A stretch of 64,000 bases of DNA. It comes from an uncultured Draconibacterium sp. GTDB lineage: Bacteria; Bacteroidota; Bacteroidia; Bacteroidales; Prolixibacteraceae. Shown here in pieces: positions 53,327 to 62,936 of this stretch; the stretch's first letter is position 1, and each line of letters starts with the position of its first letter. The translations under genes and the position numbers were made by a program. The stretch lies in assembly GCF_913060805.1 (NCBI RefSeq), contig NZ_CAJXTC010000005.1, positions 1-64,000 on the forward strand, given 5' to 3'. Below the pieces are notes generated by a model. It ran no database searches. It saw nothing but the letters and a program-made list of their open reading frames with translations, and was not told the DNA's origin.

Positions 53327-55171
53327 TTAGTACATTGTCATTTTATCGATTGTTACCGAAACCGCGTCCATATCACTTATATCTGCGGCCATGCCTTGTA
53401 TATCGATTACAAAAACAAAGGCAGTGTTAAAATTAGGAGCATCACAGTAAACAGTGTAGGTTCCGTCGCCGTTCACCTGTACTTCACCGGCACCGCCTCC
53501 CCAGTAACCGCTCCAATTCGGATCGGAAAGAATCATGCTGGTAGGATAACTTCCGGCAGCACCGTCAATAAAACTAACTCCTGATATGGTGAAGGTAATT
53601 TCCATGCGGTTGTCGAAAACTATTGAAGCAGCATCGAGTGGTGGATCAGCTTTTGTGCTTCCATACTCGTTGAATAATTCCAATCGCAGGTTACCATTGC
53701 CTTCCAAATCGCCAATTACCAGCTTGCTGTTATCGAATGCAACCTCGGTTCCTTCAGGCTCTTCGCCACCACCGTCATTTCCCGATGAAGGTACAAGGTG
53801 GAAAGCCGAATACTGAGGATTTGAAGCGTCAATTGCTCCAACCCACATGCCGGTAACTGCACCTGTTGCATCCTTCTCGATTTGAAGAATTCGCAACTGG
53901 TTGTTGGCATCTGCATAAAAACTAGCCCAGCTTATAACTGTAAATGATGGTACAGCTACATCAAACGAGTAAATACCTTTTTCATCTAATGAATACGTTC
54001 CGGCAGTTTCAGTTCCGTCAGGCGTTACAAAAACTACTGAGTTGTCGGCCGAGTTCATTGTCATCGAGAAGTCGCCGTAAACAGCAGGATCAGGAGTTCC
54101 CAGCCAATCAGGGTAATCTTCAGGAGCTTGCCAGCCGTTCATCATCGAACCGTCGAGGTTTGCCCAATCGAGTGGATTACTTTCTGAAAGTTTCCAAACA
54201 ATATTTGTGTTTACCGTTTGCGAAATATCGTCTTGCCATCCGTCAGGTAATGTTGGTTCCGGATCTTCAGTTACTTCAGGTACCCAACTGTCGGCATATT
54301 CCTGGCTGATGTAGTTGTAAACCAACAAACATGGTCCTTCGCCAGATAATGCTTCATCGCGAAGTGCGGCCAGCTGCATTGTATTTTCAGTAAGCGACAT
54401 CACTTTCAGAGCGCCCCAGTTTACAACCTGTCCGTCGCGGCCTTCGTCGTGTAACGGAGCGGCATCGGTCATGCTCAGTGTTTTTGCATCAGCATCCAGG
54501 AAGTAAGTTCCTTGTTCCGATCCTCTTGATGAAATCATCAGGTGATCAGCCGAAACGTTAGCTCCGCCAATCAGGTCGAAAGTCATGGTTCCGTAATCGC
54601 CCTGGCCCATTAACCACGAGTTGCCCGGCCAGTCAGGATTCCAGTTCCAGCAGTCGGCACCGTAACAACCTGCGTCGCCACCGGCTAACCAGCCGTTTTC
54701 GGTTCCGTAAAAATATAGCGGGCCTGCAAAATATTTGCTAACTCCGTTCTCGTCGAGGTCGAGTAACCATGTTTTTGAATTACCAACACCACCTGAAAGC
54801 ATTTCCCAAAGCGGGTCGTTTACGTAATTCAGGTTCATGGTAGTCAATGTTAAATTGAATGTATCGGCCTGAACATAACCGCCCGGGCTTTCAACACCGT
54901 AAACAAATTTATAGTTGCCCTCGAAAGGCAGTTTTACTGTATCTTTTAACGAAGTAGAGCGTCCCATTGGTGTTTGCCAAAGCGGTGTAACACCGGGTGT
55001 AAGACTTTCGAGAATGATCATGTTTGGATCATCCGGATTTTGGGTGATGCTGAAATTCAGCTGATCTTTTGTTAGAATATCACCCATCGAGTAATCTTCA
55101 GGTTGACAGGCGGTAAAAGCCAGAATCAATCCTAAAAGAGCTGTATATAGATTGAATTTTTTTGTTCTCAT
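53327..55171 (-). CDS. Surface glycan-binding lipoprotein of the xyloglucan locus
   Basis: Protein in the SGBP-B position (after SusD), likely holding xyloglucan at the surface. The ATG at 55171 gives a lipoprotein signal ending at Cys22 ('AFTACQPE') and leaves 11 bases after the susD stop; an upstream ATG at 55195 would overlap susD. An Ig/PKD-like domain (~35-105) is followed by Trp-rich beta domains ('DCWNWNPDWPGNSWLM', 'DPNWSGYWGGGAGEV') suited to stacking on sugars. A Gly/Glu linker ('GNDGGGEEPEG') separates the last domain. No catalytic motif was recognised. The stop lies 8 bases before the hairpin. Confidence 0.82.
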   Translation of the reverse strand: MRTKKFNLYTALLGLILAFTACQPEDYSMGDILTKDQLNFSITQNPDDPNMIILESLTPGVTPLWQTPMGRSTSLKDTVKLPFEGNYKFVYGVESPGGYVQADTFNLTLTTMNLNYVNDPLWEMLSGGVGNSKTWLLDLDENGVSKYFAGPLYFYGTENGWLAGGDAGCYGADCWNWNPDWPGNSWLMGQGDYGTMTFDLIGGANVSADHLMISSRGSEQGTYFLDADAKTLSMTDAAPLHDEGRDGQVVNWGALKVMSLTENTMQLAALRDEALSGEGPCLLVYNYISQEYADSWVPEVTEDPEPTLPDGWQDDISQTVNTNIVWKLSESNPLDWANLDGSMMNGWQAPEDYPDWLGTPDPAVYGDFSMTMNSADNSVVFVTPDGTETAGTYSLDEKGIYSFDVAVPSFTVISWASFYADANNQLRILQIEKDATGAVTGMWVGAIDASNPQYSAFHLVPSSGNDGGGEEPEGTEVAFDNSKLVIGDLEGNGNLRLELFNEYGSTKADPPLDAASIVFDNRMEITFTISGVSFIDGAAGSYPTSMILSDPNWSGYWGGGAGEVQVNGDGTYTVYCDAPNFNTAFVFVIDIQGMAADISDMDAVSVTIDKMTMY

Positions 55172-55182
55172 CTGTTTAGTTT

Positions 55183-56772
55183 TTAAAAGTTCCAACCTGG
55201 ATTTTGAGTTAATACACCATCCGATAAACTAATCTGACTTTGTGGAATCATTTGGAATCCTCTTGTGTCAGTGAAGTTTTGTTTCGAAATAACTTTTGTC
55301 ATTTCAGCACCACCGTCTAATACTCGGGTATTTACTGCAAGCGCATCGCCGGCAGCGTCGAGTCCCTGACGTAAAAGATCCCAGTAGCGAATTCCTTCAA
55401 AGGCAAATTCGAGACGACGTTCTTTCAAAATATTTGCTTCTGATACCGCAATGCTGCCTAATCCGGCACGTTCACGAACCTGGTCGAAATAAGTTTGAGC
55501 ATTTGTGCTTCCCAGCTCAGCAGCCATTAATAGTACATCGGCATAACGCATTACTACGTAATCCTGGAATTGACCGATCATAAAGTTTGAAGCACCGTTG
55601 GCCTCAGGAATCGAGCGTCCGTCAGGATACGACATTGGTGTATACTTTTTAATCGCATATCCGGTGTATTCGCGTTGGTCCGAATTATCGAAATCCAATC
55701 CTTCTTCGGCAACTGCAATAATCGATGCCGTTTTACGCGCATCAGTTTCCTGATAAGTATTGTACAATGCAGGAAGCACAGTACCGGCACCCCAGCCTTG
55801 TCCGTAAGGAGAGAACGACTGCGTGCGTAATCCGTACATCACCATCCAGTGGTTACCGTCGGTGTTTCCGTTATAATCGGAAGTGATGTTGTATTTCACT
55901 GAAAATACAGTTTCAGCGTTGTCTTTTCCGGCGTAAGTAGTTACCAAATCGTCGCCCGCTTCGTTAACCGTTGTAGAAGCCGCCGGCCAAAGATTTTTGA
56001 ATTCTTCGATCAATGAATAATTTCCGCTGGCAATAACATCTTCCAATCCCTGAAGTACTTCGGCTTTTGTTACTCCCGGAAGATCGGTTCCGTAAAAACC
56101 GGTGTAAAACAGGTAAACACGCGCTAACATGGCTTTTGCAGCCCATTTGTTCACGCGGCCCGGACTAACAGTTTCAGCACCATTGGCGGCAGCAAACTGT
56201 AAATCTTCGGCAATTACCTGGTAAGTTGCTGCAGGATCAGACTGCGGAATATTTTCGTTCGAAGGCTCGGTTAAAAGCGGAATACGCTCGAACAAACGAA
56301 CCATATCGAAATAAGAATAAGCTCTCAGGAATCTGGCTTCAGATTCTACGGCATTACGGGCAGCTTCGTCACCGTCCCATTCAATCTGATCCATTTTCTG
56401 AATCAGAACATTGGTACGGTAAATTGCTTTGTAGTAAGCTTTCCATGTATCGTTAAACAAGTCAACATCGCCGGGAGAACGGGCAATATCAAATTCATCG
56501 AGCAACTGGTAATTGTAGCTGTCAACATAACCGGTACCTCCAAAACAGTTGTCAGACAACACCTCCGAAACAACCGGGAAGGCTACACCGTTGGCGTAAA
56601 TAACTTGAACACCATCGTAACAACCTACCAGCGCCATATCGGCATCGGCTTTGGTTTTATAAAAGTTCGCATCAGTAAGCGAAGTAATTGGTTCGCTATC
56701 TAAAAAGCTTTCAGAGCACGAAGCCAGTAAAATGGCTGCAAAAGCCGCTATATATATTTTAAGTTTATTCAT
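55183..56772 (-). CDS. SusD/RagB-family lipoprotein (xyloglucan locus)
   Basis: Outer-membrane glycan-capture partner of the adjacent SusC. It has 529 residues with a lipoprotein signal at Cys19 ('LLASCSESF') and the N-terminal 'FLDSEPITSLTDANFY' expected of SusD. The TPR-like helices follow, and 'QDYVVMRYADVLLMAAELG' is the family signature. The C-terminal 'RRLEFAFEGIRYWDLLRQG' is also a standard SusD segment. It starts 18 bases after susC. It is not closely related to the pectin-locus SusD, which supports a different substrate. Confidence 0.95.
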   Translation of the reverse strand: MNKLKIYIAAFAAILLASCSESFLDSEPITSLTDANFYKTKADADMALVGCYDGVQVIYANGVAFPVVSEVLSDNCFGGTGYVDSYNYQLLDEFDIARSPGDVDLFNDTWKAYYKAIYRTNVLIQKMDQIEWDGDEAARNAVESEARFLRAYSYFDMVRLFERIPLLTEPSNENIPQSDPAATYQVIAEDLQFAAANGAETVSPGRVNKWAAKAMLARVYLFYTGFYGTDLPGVTKAEVLQGLEDVIASGNYSLIEEFKNLWPAASTTVNEAGDDLVTTYAGKDNAETVFSVKYNITSDYNGNTDGNHWMVMYGLRTQSFSPYGQGWGAGTVLPALYNTYQETDARKTASIIAVAEEGLDFDNSDQREYTGYAIKKYTPMSYPDGRSIPEANGASNFMIGQFQDYVVMRYADVLLMAAELGSTNAQTYFDQVRERAGLGSIAVSEANILKERRLEFAFEGIRYWDLLRQGLDAAGDALAVNTRVLDGGAEMTKVISKQNFTDTRGFQMIPQSQISLSDGVLTQNPGWNF

Positions 56773-56790
56773 AATTCTTTCCCTCCGTTT

Positions 56791-59700
56791 TTAAAATTTT
56801 ACGTTTACTCCAACAAGGAAGGTTCTCGGACGTGGGTAATACCCAAGGTCGACACCTGCCGAACCGTTTTCAACTCCGTAACCAATTTCCGGGTCCATTC
56901 CGTTGTACTTGGTAAAAGTAAAAGCGTTTTGAACAGAACCGTAAACCCTGAACTGGCTCAGGTAATTGCTATTGATCAGTTTTGAGAAATCGTACCCCAT
57001 TGTGATGTTACTGATACGCAAAAAGTCGCCGTCTTTGATAAAAATATCAGAGAACAGGTAGTTAATGTTGGTTTCTGTTACACGAGGAATTGTAGTTGAT
57101 GTTCCTTCTCCGTGCCAACGATTCAGAATTTCGGTGGTATAATTGCTTTTGGCATTGGTGTGGTTGCGGTACGACTGAACCAGTTGGTTACCGGCAACAC
57201 CGTTGGCCGACAATGAGAAATCGAATTCTTTATAATCGAAGCCTAAATTAAAACCAAAAGTGTAATCCGGATTTGGATCACCGATCATTACTTTATCAGC
57301 ATCATTAATAGTACCGTCGCCGTTCTGGTCGATATAACGCAGGTCGCCCGGTTGTGCCGAAGGTTGAATAACTGCTCCGCTTGAACTGGTGTTCGAGCTT
57401 ACTTCTTCAATATTCTGGAAAATACCATCGGTTTCCCATCCCCAGAAATATCCGATAGGATAACCGGTTTCGGCACGGTGGTAGAATTCGAGCGAGTTAT
57501 CGTATAACATATTTGTTAAACCGTGCACGATTCCGTCGGAAGTTGGTACTTCGGTCACCTCATTTTTGTTATAAGCAACGTTACCGCTTACGTAGTATCT
57601 GAAATCGCCGATGTTGCTGTTCCACGACAGCGCCAGTTCAACACCGGTATTTTTTACGGTACCACCGTTAATGTATGGAGCGTTGGCACCTGCCGTAGCC
57701 AAAATTGGAGCTTCAAGCAACCAGTCTTTTGTGCTTTTGTTGTACCAGTCGAAATTAATACCCAGTTTGCTGTCGATCATTCGGGCATCGAAACCAAGGT
57801 TGGTTTGTTCCGATGTTTCCCAGATTAAGCTTGGGTTGGCCAATCGACTTGGATAAGCTCCCGGAGTATTTCCGGCGGCATCGAAATCGGCCGTACCAAA
57901 GTAATAGTTGGTATTCGAAGTGGTGATAGGTGCCAAATATTGCCATGCACCAATACTTTGGTTACCCACCTGTCCCCAGCTGGCACGTAGTTTAAAGAAA
58001 TCGAGCACATTGCTGGTTGATTCCATAAAATCTTCGTTCGACATTACCCAGCCTAACGATACCGAAGGGAAGTTACCCCAGCGGTTGCTTTCTTCGAATT
58101 TCGAAGAACCATCGCGACGGAATGTAGCGTTAAAAAGATATTTCTCCTGGTAGTTATAACTTAAACGGCCAAAATACGAGAGTAGCATTGATTCGTCGAA
58201 TGGCCCGCCACCGTAACCTAATAAAGTAAGGTCGGTATTGGTGGTATTGTCGATATAAGCATGATCAAGGTCTGAAATAATCAGGTCGGAGTTACTGGCA
58301 TTTACCCACGAACCGCGGTTGCGGTAAGCTGATGTACCAACCATTGCCGAGAATGAATGATCGTTAACACTGTAGTCGTAAGTTAAAATGTTATCCCAGG
58401 TTAAAGCTAATCCTTTGCTCATGCTTTGGCTGGCGCCATCGTGCAAGCGGAATGCGTAAACAGATAGTTCATAAATTGGTCGGTAAGAACGACCTTCACT
58501 TACGTAGTAATCAAAACCTAATGTGGTTTTATATTTCAGGTTTTTCAGTGGCTGAAATTCGAAATAGATATCACCAAAAACTTTCTGGTTATTGTTTTTG
58601 CTTTGGTTATTCAGCATCATTCCTGCATAAGGGTTGCTTTCGCCAATCGCCCATGGTTCCCATACTTCTCCGTTATACATTACATTGGCACCTTCGGTAT
58701 TGTTAAGGTAGTTGCTATCGTCGTCGTACATTGGTAGGAAAGGACTAACGCCAAATGCGCCGCGCAATGTGTTGTTGTACTGGTTTCCAACGCCAATTCC
58801 GTTGCTTTCAACATAACTCATGGTAAGGTGCTGACCAACTTTCAGAAAACCTTCGTACAATTTATGTTCTGAATTGATACGTAAATTATAACGTTCGTAA
58901 TCCGAAACATCAGGTCCGCCTACAATTCCTTCCTGTTCAGTGTACGACATTGAAACAGAGTAAGTCGAATTATCATTTCCACCGTTTAAACCAAGGTTGT
59001 AGTTTTGTGTAACTGCGTTTTCGTAAAACATTTCATCCATCCAGTCGGTACCTTCGCCCATTGCAGCAACCTCGTCGGCAGTGAAATAGGGAACTTTACC
59101 CGAGTTAATGGCGGTTTCGTTCATGATTACTGCATATTCCTGCGAATTCAGCAGATCAACTTTACGAGCAGGATTTTGAACTCCATAATAAGCATCGAAC
59201 GAAATTTGTGCTTTTCCTTTCGATCCCGATTTGGTAGTAATAAGTACAACACCGTTCGCTGCCTGCGAACCGTAAATAGCTGCCGAGGCTGCATCTTTTA
59301 ATACGTCGATACTTTCGATGTCGGCGTTGTTCAAATACGAAATGTCTCCGGTTTGAACACCGTCAACTACATAAAGAGGTCCTGAATTACCAATGGTACC
59401 CAAACCACGAATGGTAACTTTTAAACCCGCACCCGGTTGGCCCGAAGTAGAGGTAATTTGTACCCCCGGAGTTTGTCCCTGCAAGGCTTGCAAAGCACTG
59501 GTGGTATTCCTTTTCTGAAGATCTTCACCGTTTACCTGAACGGTAGCACCGGTCAATAATTTCTTTTTCTGTACACCGTAGCCAACCACAACAACTTCTT
59601 CCAAACCAACAACGTCGGCTTCTAAAGCAATGGTGAAATTGGTTTTTCCGGCAACCGGAATTTGCTGAGGAACAAATCCTACAAATGATACTTGCAGGAC

Positions 59701-59970
59701 ATCGTCTTCTTTAACTGTCAGATTAAAAGTTCCGTCGATTGAAGTAACCGCTCCGTTAGTAGTTCCCTGTACAACAATTGAAACACCGGGAAGAGTTTCG
59801 CCGGATTCAGCTTCGGTCACTGTCCCTGAGATTTGTTTCTCATTGGATTGGGCCAGCGCTTGATTTGCAAATAAAATAGCTAAAACCAACAAGCTTGTAC
59901 TGAGCAGTACTTTTGCTGATTTCGCCACGGAGTTCACTGTAAAACTCCAGTAACTGCATGTCTTGTTCAT
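56791..59970 (-). CDS. SusC/RagA TonB-dependent receptor (xyloglucan locus)
   Basis: Outer-membrane oligosaccharide importer of 1059 residues. The signal peptide (~1-40) is followed by a carboxypeptidase-regulatory-like domain (~47-125). The plug contains 'EEVVVVGYGVQKKKLLTGA' and the SusC hallmark 'SIDVLKDAASAAIYGSQAANGVVLITTK'. The large beta barrel ends in Phe ('LVGVNVKF'). No STN domain is present. It is the first gene of the xyloglucan operon, preceded by a 1-kb non-coding region. Substrate is inferred from GH5 and GH31. Confidence 0.97.
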   Translation of the reverse strand: MNKTCSYWSFTVNSVAKSAKVLLSTSLLVLAILFANQALAQSNEKQISGTVTEAESGETLPGVSIVVQGTTNGAVTSIDGTFNLTVKEDDVLQVSFVGFVPQQIPVAGKTNFTIALEADVVGLEEVVVVGYGVQKKKLLTGATVQVNGEDLQKRNTTSALQALQGQTPGVQITSTSGQPGAGLKVTIRGLGTIGNSGPLYVVDGVQTGDISYLNNADIESIDVLKDAASAAIYGSQAANGVVLITTKSGSKGKAQISFDAYYGVQNPARKVDLLNSQEYAVIMNETAINSGKVPYFTADEVAAMGEGTDWMDEMFYENAVTQNYNLGLNGGNDNSTYSVSMSYTEQEGIVGGPDVSDYERYNLRINSEHKLYEGFLKVGQHLTMSYVESNGIGVGNQYNNTLRGAFGVSPFLPMYDDDSNYLNNTEGANVMYNGEVWEPWAIGESNPYAGMMLNNQSKNNNQKVFGDIYFEFQPLKNLKYKTTLGFDYYVSEGRSYRPIYELSVYAFRLHDGASQSMSKGLALTWDNILTYDYSVNDHSFSAMVGTSAYRNRGSWVNASNSDLIISDLDHAYIDNTTNTDLTLLGYGGGPFDESMLLSYFGRLSYNYQEKYLFNATFRRDGSSKFEESNRWGNFPSVSLGWVMSNEDFMESTSNVLDFFKLRASWGQVGNQSIGAWQYLAPITTSNTNYYFGTADFDAAGNTPGAYPSRLANPSLIWETSEQTNLGFDARMIDSKLGINFDWYNKSTKDWLLEAPILATAGANAPYINGGTVKNTGVELALSWNSNIGDFRYYVSGNVAYNKNEVTEVPTSDGIVHGLTNMLYDNSLEFYHRAETGYPIGYFWGWETDGIFQNIEEVSSNTSSSGAVIQPSAQPGDLRYIDQNGDGTINDADKVMIGDPNPDYTFGFNLGFDYKEFDFSLSANGVAGNQLVQSYRNHTNAKSNYTTEILNRWHGEGTSTTIPRVTETNINYLFSDIFIKDGDFLRISNITMGYDFSKLINSNYLSQFRVYGSVQNAFTFTKYNGMDPEIGYGVENGSAGVDLGYYPRPRTFLVGVNVKF

Positions 59971-59999
59971 ACGTCTAGATTTAATTTATTAAAGTTTAT

Positions 60000-60011
60000 T
60001 GATCGCGATCA
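60000..60011. promoter_or_regulatory. Perfect palindrome upstream of xyloglucan susC
   Basis: TGATCGCGATCA, fully self-complementary, ends 30 bases upstream of the susC ATG, probably inside the untranslated leader. It could be a protein-binding site; no regulator can be assigned. Confidence 0.3.
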
Positions 60012-60400
60012 GCATTTCAGACTTTCATCGTCGTGCCGATTAAAATTTAGTTCAGCGTAAAAGTAGATTGGAAGAAAAAGTAAAGCCTGCAAAAATGTTT
60101 TGGTTGTGTGTTCAATTTGTACATAGCTACTGTGCGGAATGTTAAAAATAGCTGTTGGGTTTGTAAATGGGTGGTTGTAAAAATGGCTTTAATATGTTGT
60201 TATGTAGGGTGTTATGATTTGTGATTTTAATGTTGTTCTTCAAGTGTTTTAATAGGGTGGAAGTGAGTAATGTTTTTAACTGATTTACAATGCTGGTGAA
60301 TAAATGATGAGGTTGGACATGTACTTGAACAGTTTTATTTGGGATTCAAAAGTGAAGATTGAAATCGAGGTATGCGAAAAAAATAAAATTAGCGAAGGTG

Positions 60401-60448
60401 ATTTAAGCTCCGGGCAGGCCAGTGTAGCCTGCCCGAAGTGACTTAAAT
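60401..60448. other. Strong structured hairpin in the 1-kb gap
   Basis: The inner stem CGGGCAGGC / GCCTGCCCG (60411-60419, 60427-60435) has 9 perfect pairs. An outer stem ATTTAAG / CTTAAAT (60401-60407, 60442-60448) has 7 more. There is no long T run on either side, so it is more likely a structured RNA element or a small-RNA end than a classic terminator. Confidence 0.5.
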
Positions 60449-60461
60449 CTGTAGAAAACAT

Positions 60462-60485
60462 CTAACTAACTAACTAACTAACTAA
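60462..60485. repeat. CTAA tandem repeat, six units
   Basis: Six perfect CTAA units, followed by the related TATATCTAACTAAAC. A shorter CTAA-rich run occurs at 32430-32450, next to the hairpin of the pectin locus. The number of units could vary by slippage. Confidence 0.7.
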
Positions 60486-60951
60486 CTTATATCTAACTAA
60501 ACTATTTTTTAGTCGTGAACGAGGTAAGATCTTCTGTTTCTAGAAATGATCTGCGGCTAAATTCAATCTGTGTTTCGATTCATTAGTCGATCATTTTTTC
60601 TTGTCTTACTAATCTGAATGTAAAATTATGTCAATAATTGCAAGGGCCGTTAAAAAATGTATCGGAAGACGATATGACTTGTTAAAGGAATTGTTCGAAT
60701 GTTAAAAAGAGGTGTTTTGTTTGTTTCATAAAAGTGGTGGCGATTTAGCATCGATTTTAGAAGGAATTTATCAACGAGTTTATTATCAGTATTTTAATTA
60801 AGGTGTTTTGACAGATGGCAACAAAACAGTAACATTTTTATTTTTTACGATAGTTCATCAAAAAATTGAAGGACAATTCTTGATTCTATTCGGGCAAAAA
60901 AGAAAAACTGATAATAATCACTTTCAATGTGTCGTGATAACATAAAAATTT

Positions 60952-60959
60952 TATATTTG
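60952..60959 (+). promoter_or_regulatory. -7 box for the ECF sigma gene
   Basis: TATATTTG matches TAnnTTTG exactly and ends 30 bases before the ATG at 60990. No clean TTTG lies at the normal -33 distance, as could be the case for a promoter needing an activator. Confidence 0.5.
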
Positions 60960-60989
60960 TAATGAACTACTCATCTATCTAAACTGAAT

Positions 60990-61550
60990 ATGAACGTAAC
61001 GGACGATCATGTACTGGAATTGGTGAACCTCAAAAAGAAAGACGGCTACAAATATTTATACGATTCTTTCTTCCCTTCTTTATGCCGCTTCTCTTATCGA
61101 ATTACAAAAAACATATCGGAATCTGAAGATTTGATTCAGGAACTATTTGTTCGAATGTGGAAAAGCGATGTAAAGTTTTATTCCAAACGATCGTTGGTTG
61201 CCTATCTGTATTTATCGGCAAAAAATGCCAGCTTAAATGCACTTCGAAATAATAAGTTTGACAATAAATCCGAAAATCCTGAATTAAAACAACTGAATGT
61301 TGCCAATGGCGATCCGTCAATTCAGCAAATTATGGTGGAAGAAGAAGTGCACCGGCAGGTTTACATGGCCATAAAAGCACTTTCGCCCGAACGCCGAAAT
61401 ATTATTTTAATGAGTATGGAAGGTCTCACTAATTCAGAAATTGCAAAAGTTATCGGTGTTTCAATAAATACGGTAAAAACTTTAAAACTTAAGTCGTACC
61501 GCACCCTTCGCGACAGTTTGCGCCCTGCTTTTTACACCTTGTTTTTTTAA
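60990..61550 (+). CDS. ECF-family RNA polymerase sigma factor
   Basis: Alternative sigma factor of 186 residues that would direct transcription of a SusC/D-type locus after release by its anti-sigma partner. Region 2 (~25-90) has 'SESEDLIQELFVRMWK', the core-binding and -10 recognition segment. Region 4 (~125-175) has 'LSPERRNIILMSMEGLTNSEIAKVIGVS' split over the helix-turn-helix that reads the -35 element. Length and the FecR neighbour (114 bases downstream) fit the FecI-like sigma factors of Bacteroidota. The genes it controls probably begin with the SusC at 62937. Confidence 0.93.
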   Translation: MNVTDDHVLELVNLKKKDGYKYLYDSFFPSLCRFSYRITKNISESEDLIQELFVRMWKSDVKFYSKRSLVAYLYLSAKNASLNALRNNKFDNKSENPELKQLNVANGDPSIQQIMVEEEVHRQVYMAIKALSPERRNIILMSMEGLTNSEIAKVIGVSINTVKTLKLKSYRTLRDSLRPAFYTLFF

Positions 61551-61664
61551 ATTCCGAAAAAAATTGATGTTGGTGTCACCCGCTTAATTAGGGTTTGGTG
61601 TTATACAATTAACAGCTTGCCAAAATAGCAAGTTACTAACTACACTAATCTAATTAAGTTGAGG

Positions 61665-62843
61665 ATGAACGAATTCTTGCAAGGACATACTATTGCCGAA
61701 ATTATTCTTGCCGAAAAAGAACGACCGCTAACTGAAAAAGAACAGCAGCAGTTGGAGGAATGGTTCAGACAGGATTCCCGCAATTATTTATTATACGAAA
61801 AACTCAAATACGGCGAAAATCTCTCACAAAGTTTAAAAGACCTCGGAAGCTATAATACCGAAAAGGCGTTTATCGGATTTCAGAACAAAATTAACCAAAC
61901 CAAAACCCGGAAATTAAACCATATTTTGGTACGAGTTGCTGCCGCTGCAGTTTTGCTTTTTGGTGTATACTATTTTGCGCATCAGCAGTTTGTTGCCATC
62001 GATGAAGAGCCTTTACAGCAGCTGGCCATTAATCCCGGAACAAGCAAAGCCATTTTAAAATTGGCCGACGGAACTGTTGTAAACCTTGAAAACAAAAGAA
62101 CAGAATTTACAGAGTCGGACGGAACAACCATTTCATCCGATACAAATAAGGTTGTTTACCAACCGAATAAAAAGCGCGTTAAACAACGCCAGCTAAAATA
62201 TAATACCATTGAAATTCCGCGTGGTGGCGAGTATCAACTCACTTTGTCCGACGGAACCAATGTTTGGCTAAATTCCGAAACAACCATAAAATACCCGGTA
62301 GTTTTTGCCGAAAATAAACGCGAGGTATTTATCGAAGGCGAAGCATTTTTTGATGTGGCACACAACGAGGAAGTACCTTTTATTGTAACCACTGCCGATA
62401 TGACTGTTCAGGTGTTGGGAACAGCTTTCAACATTCGGGGCTACCGCAACGAAGAAACTGCAACTACAACTTTGGTACGCGGAAAAGTAAATGTTACAAG
62501 TACCACAACCGATCAGACCTTTTTATTAAAACCCAGCCAGCAATTTATTACCGAAGAAGGAAATTCGGCAGTGCGGCAGGTTGATGTTAACCAGTACATT
62601 GCCTGGAAAGAAGGACGTATTTTGTTCGAAGACAACACCTTAAAAGAGATTTTTACAGATGTTGCACGGTGGTATAACATTGATGTGGAATTTGCCAACC
62701 CGGCGCTGGAAGAGTTACGCTTTTCGGTTGATGTAAAACGTTACGACGAAATAAACGAAATAACAAAAATTATAGAACTAACTAAAAAAGTAAAATTTGA
62801 ACTAACCGATGAAACCATTACGATTGTAAACTTTAAAAACTAA
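61665..62843 (+). CDS. FecR-family anti-sigma factor
   Basis: Inner-membrane regulator that holds the preceding sigma factor and transmits a signal from an STN-bearing receptor. The ATG at 61665 is chosen over the in-frame TTG at 61659. The 392-residue protein has a cytoplasmic anti-sigma domain (~1-85), a membrane helix (~85-107, 'VRVAAAAVLLFGVYYF'), a periplasmic FecR domain (~180-285, 'PRGGEYQLTLSDGTNVWLNS' and 'FFDVAHNEEVPFIV') and a C-terminal DUF4974 domain (~310-390). It lies between the sigma gene and the SusC-type transducer, the standard arrangement. Confidence 0.93.
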   Translation: MNEFLQGHTIAEIILAEKERPLTEKEQQQLEEWFRQDSRNYLLYEKLKYGENLSQSLKDLGSYNTEKAFIGFQNKINQTKTRKLNHILVRVAAAAVLLFGVYYFAHQQFVAIDEEPLQQLAINPGTSKAILKLADGTVVNLENKRTEFTESDGTTISSDTNKVVYQPNKKRVKQRQLKYNTIEIPRGGEYQLTLSDGTNVWLNSETTIKYPVVFAENKREVFIEGEAFFDVAHNEEVPFIVTTADMTVQVLGTAFNIRGYRNEETATTTLVRGKVNVTSTTTDQTFLLKPSQQFITEEGNSAVRQVDVNQYIAWKEGRILFEDNTLKEIFTDVARWYNIDVEFANPALEELRFSVDVKRYDEINEITKIIELTKKVKFELTDETITIVNFKN

Positions 62844-62936
62844 AACGGGAAATACGCCAATATCTCCCGTTTTGTAATAGTTACATATTTCTGTTGCTGC
62901 AGAAATAAATTTAATAAACTAAAACTGTGTAAACTT

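Larger units (their letters stand above)
59971..60989. other. 1-kb non-coding region between xyloglucan susC and the sigma-factor gene
   Basis: No protein-coding frame was found in this divergent gap. It holds a perfect 12-base palindrome (60000-60011), a long hairpin (60401-60448), six CTAA tandem units (60462-60485) and a consensus -7 box for the sigma gene (60952-60959). It is much longer than the other regulatory gaps here, leaving room for a structured leader, a small RNA or multiple operators. Confidence 0.7.

Noticed and set aside
60462-60485. CTAA array as a CRISPR remnant
   Set aside because: The units are 4 bases long without spacers; it is a simple tandem repeat.
61659-61664. TTG start for the FecR gene
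   Set aside because: An ATG two codons later gives the usual N-terminus.
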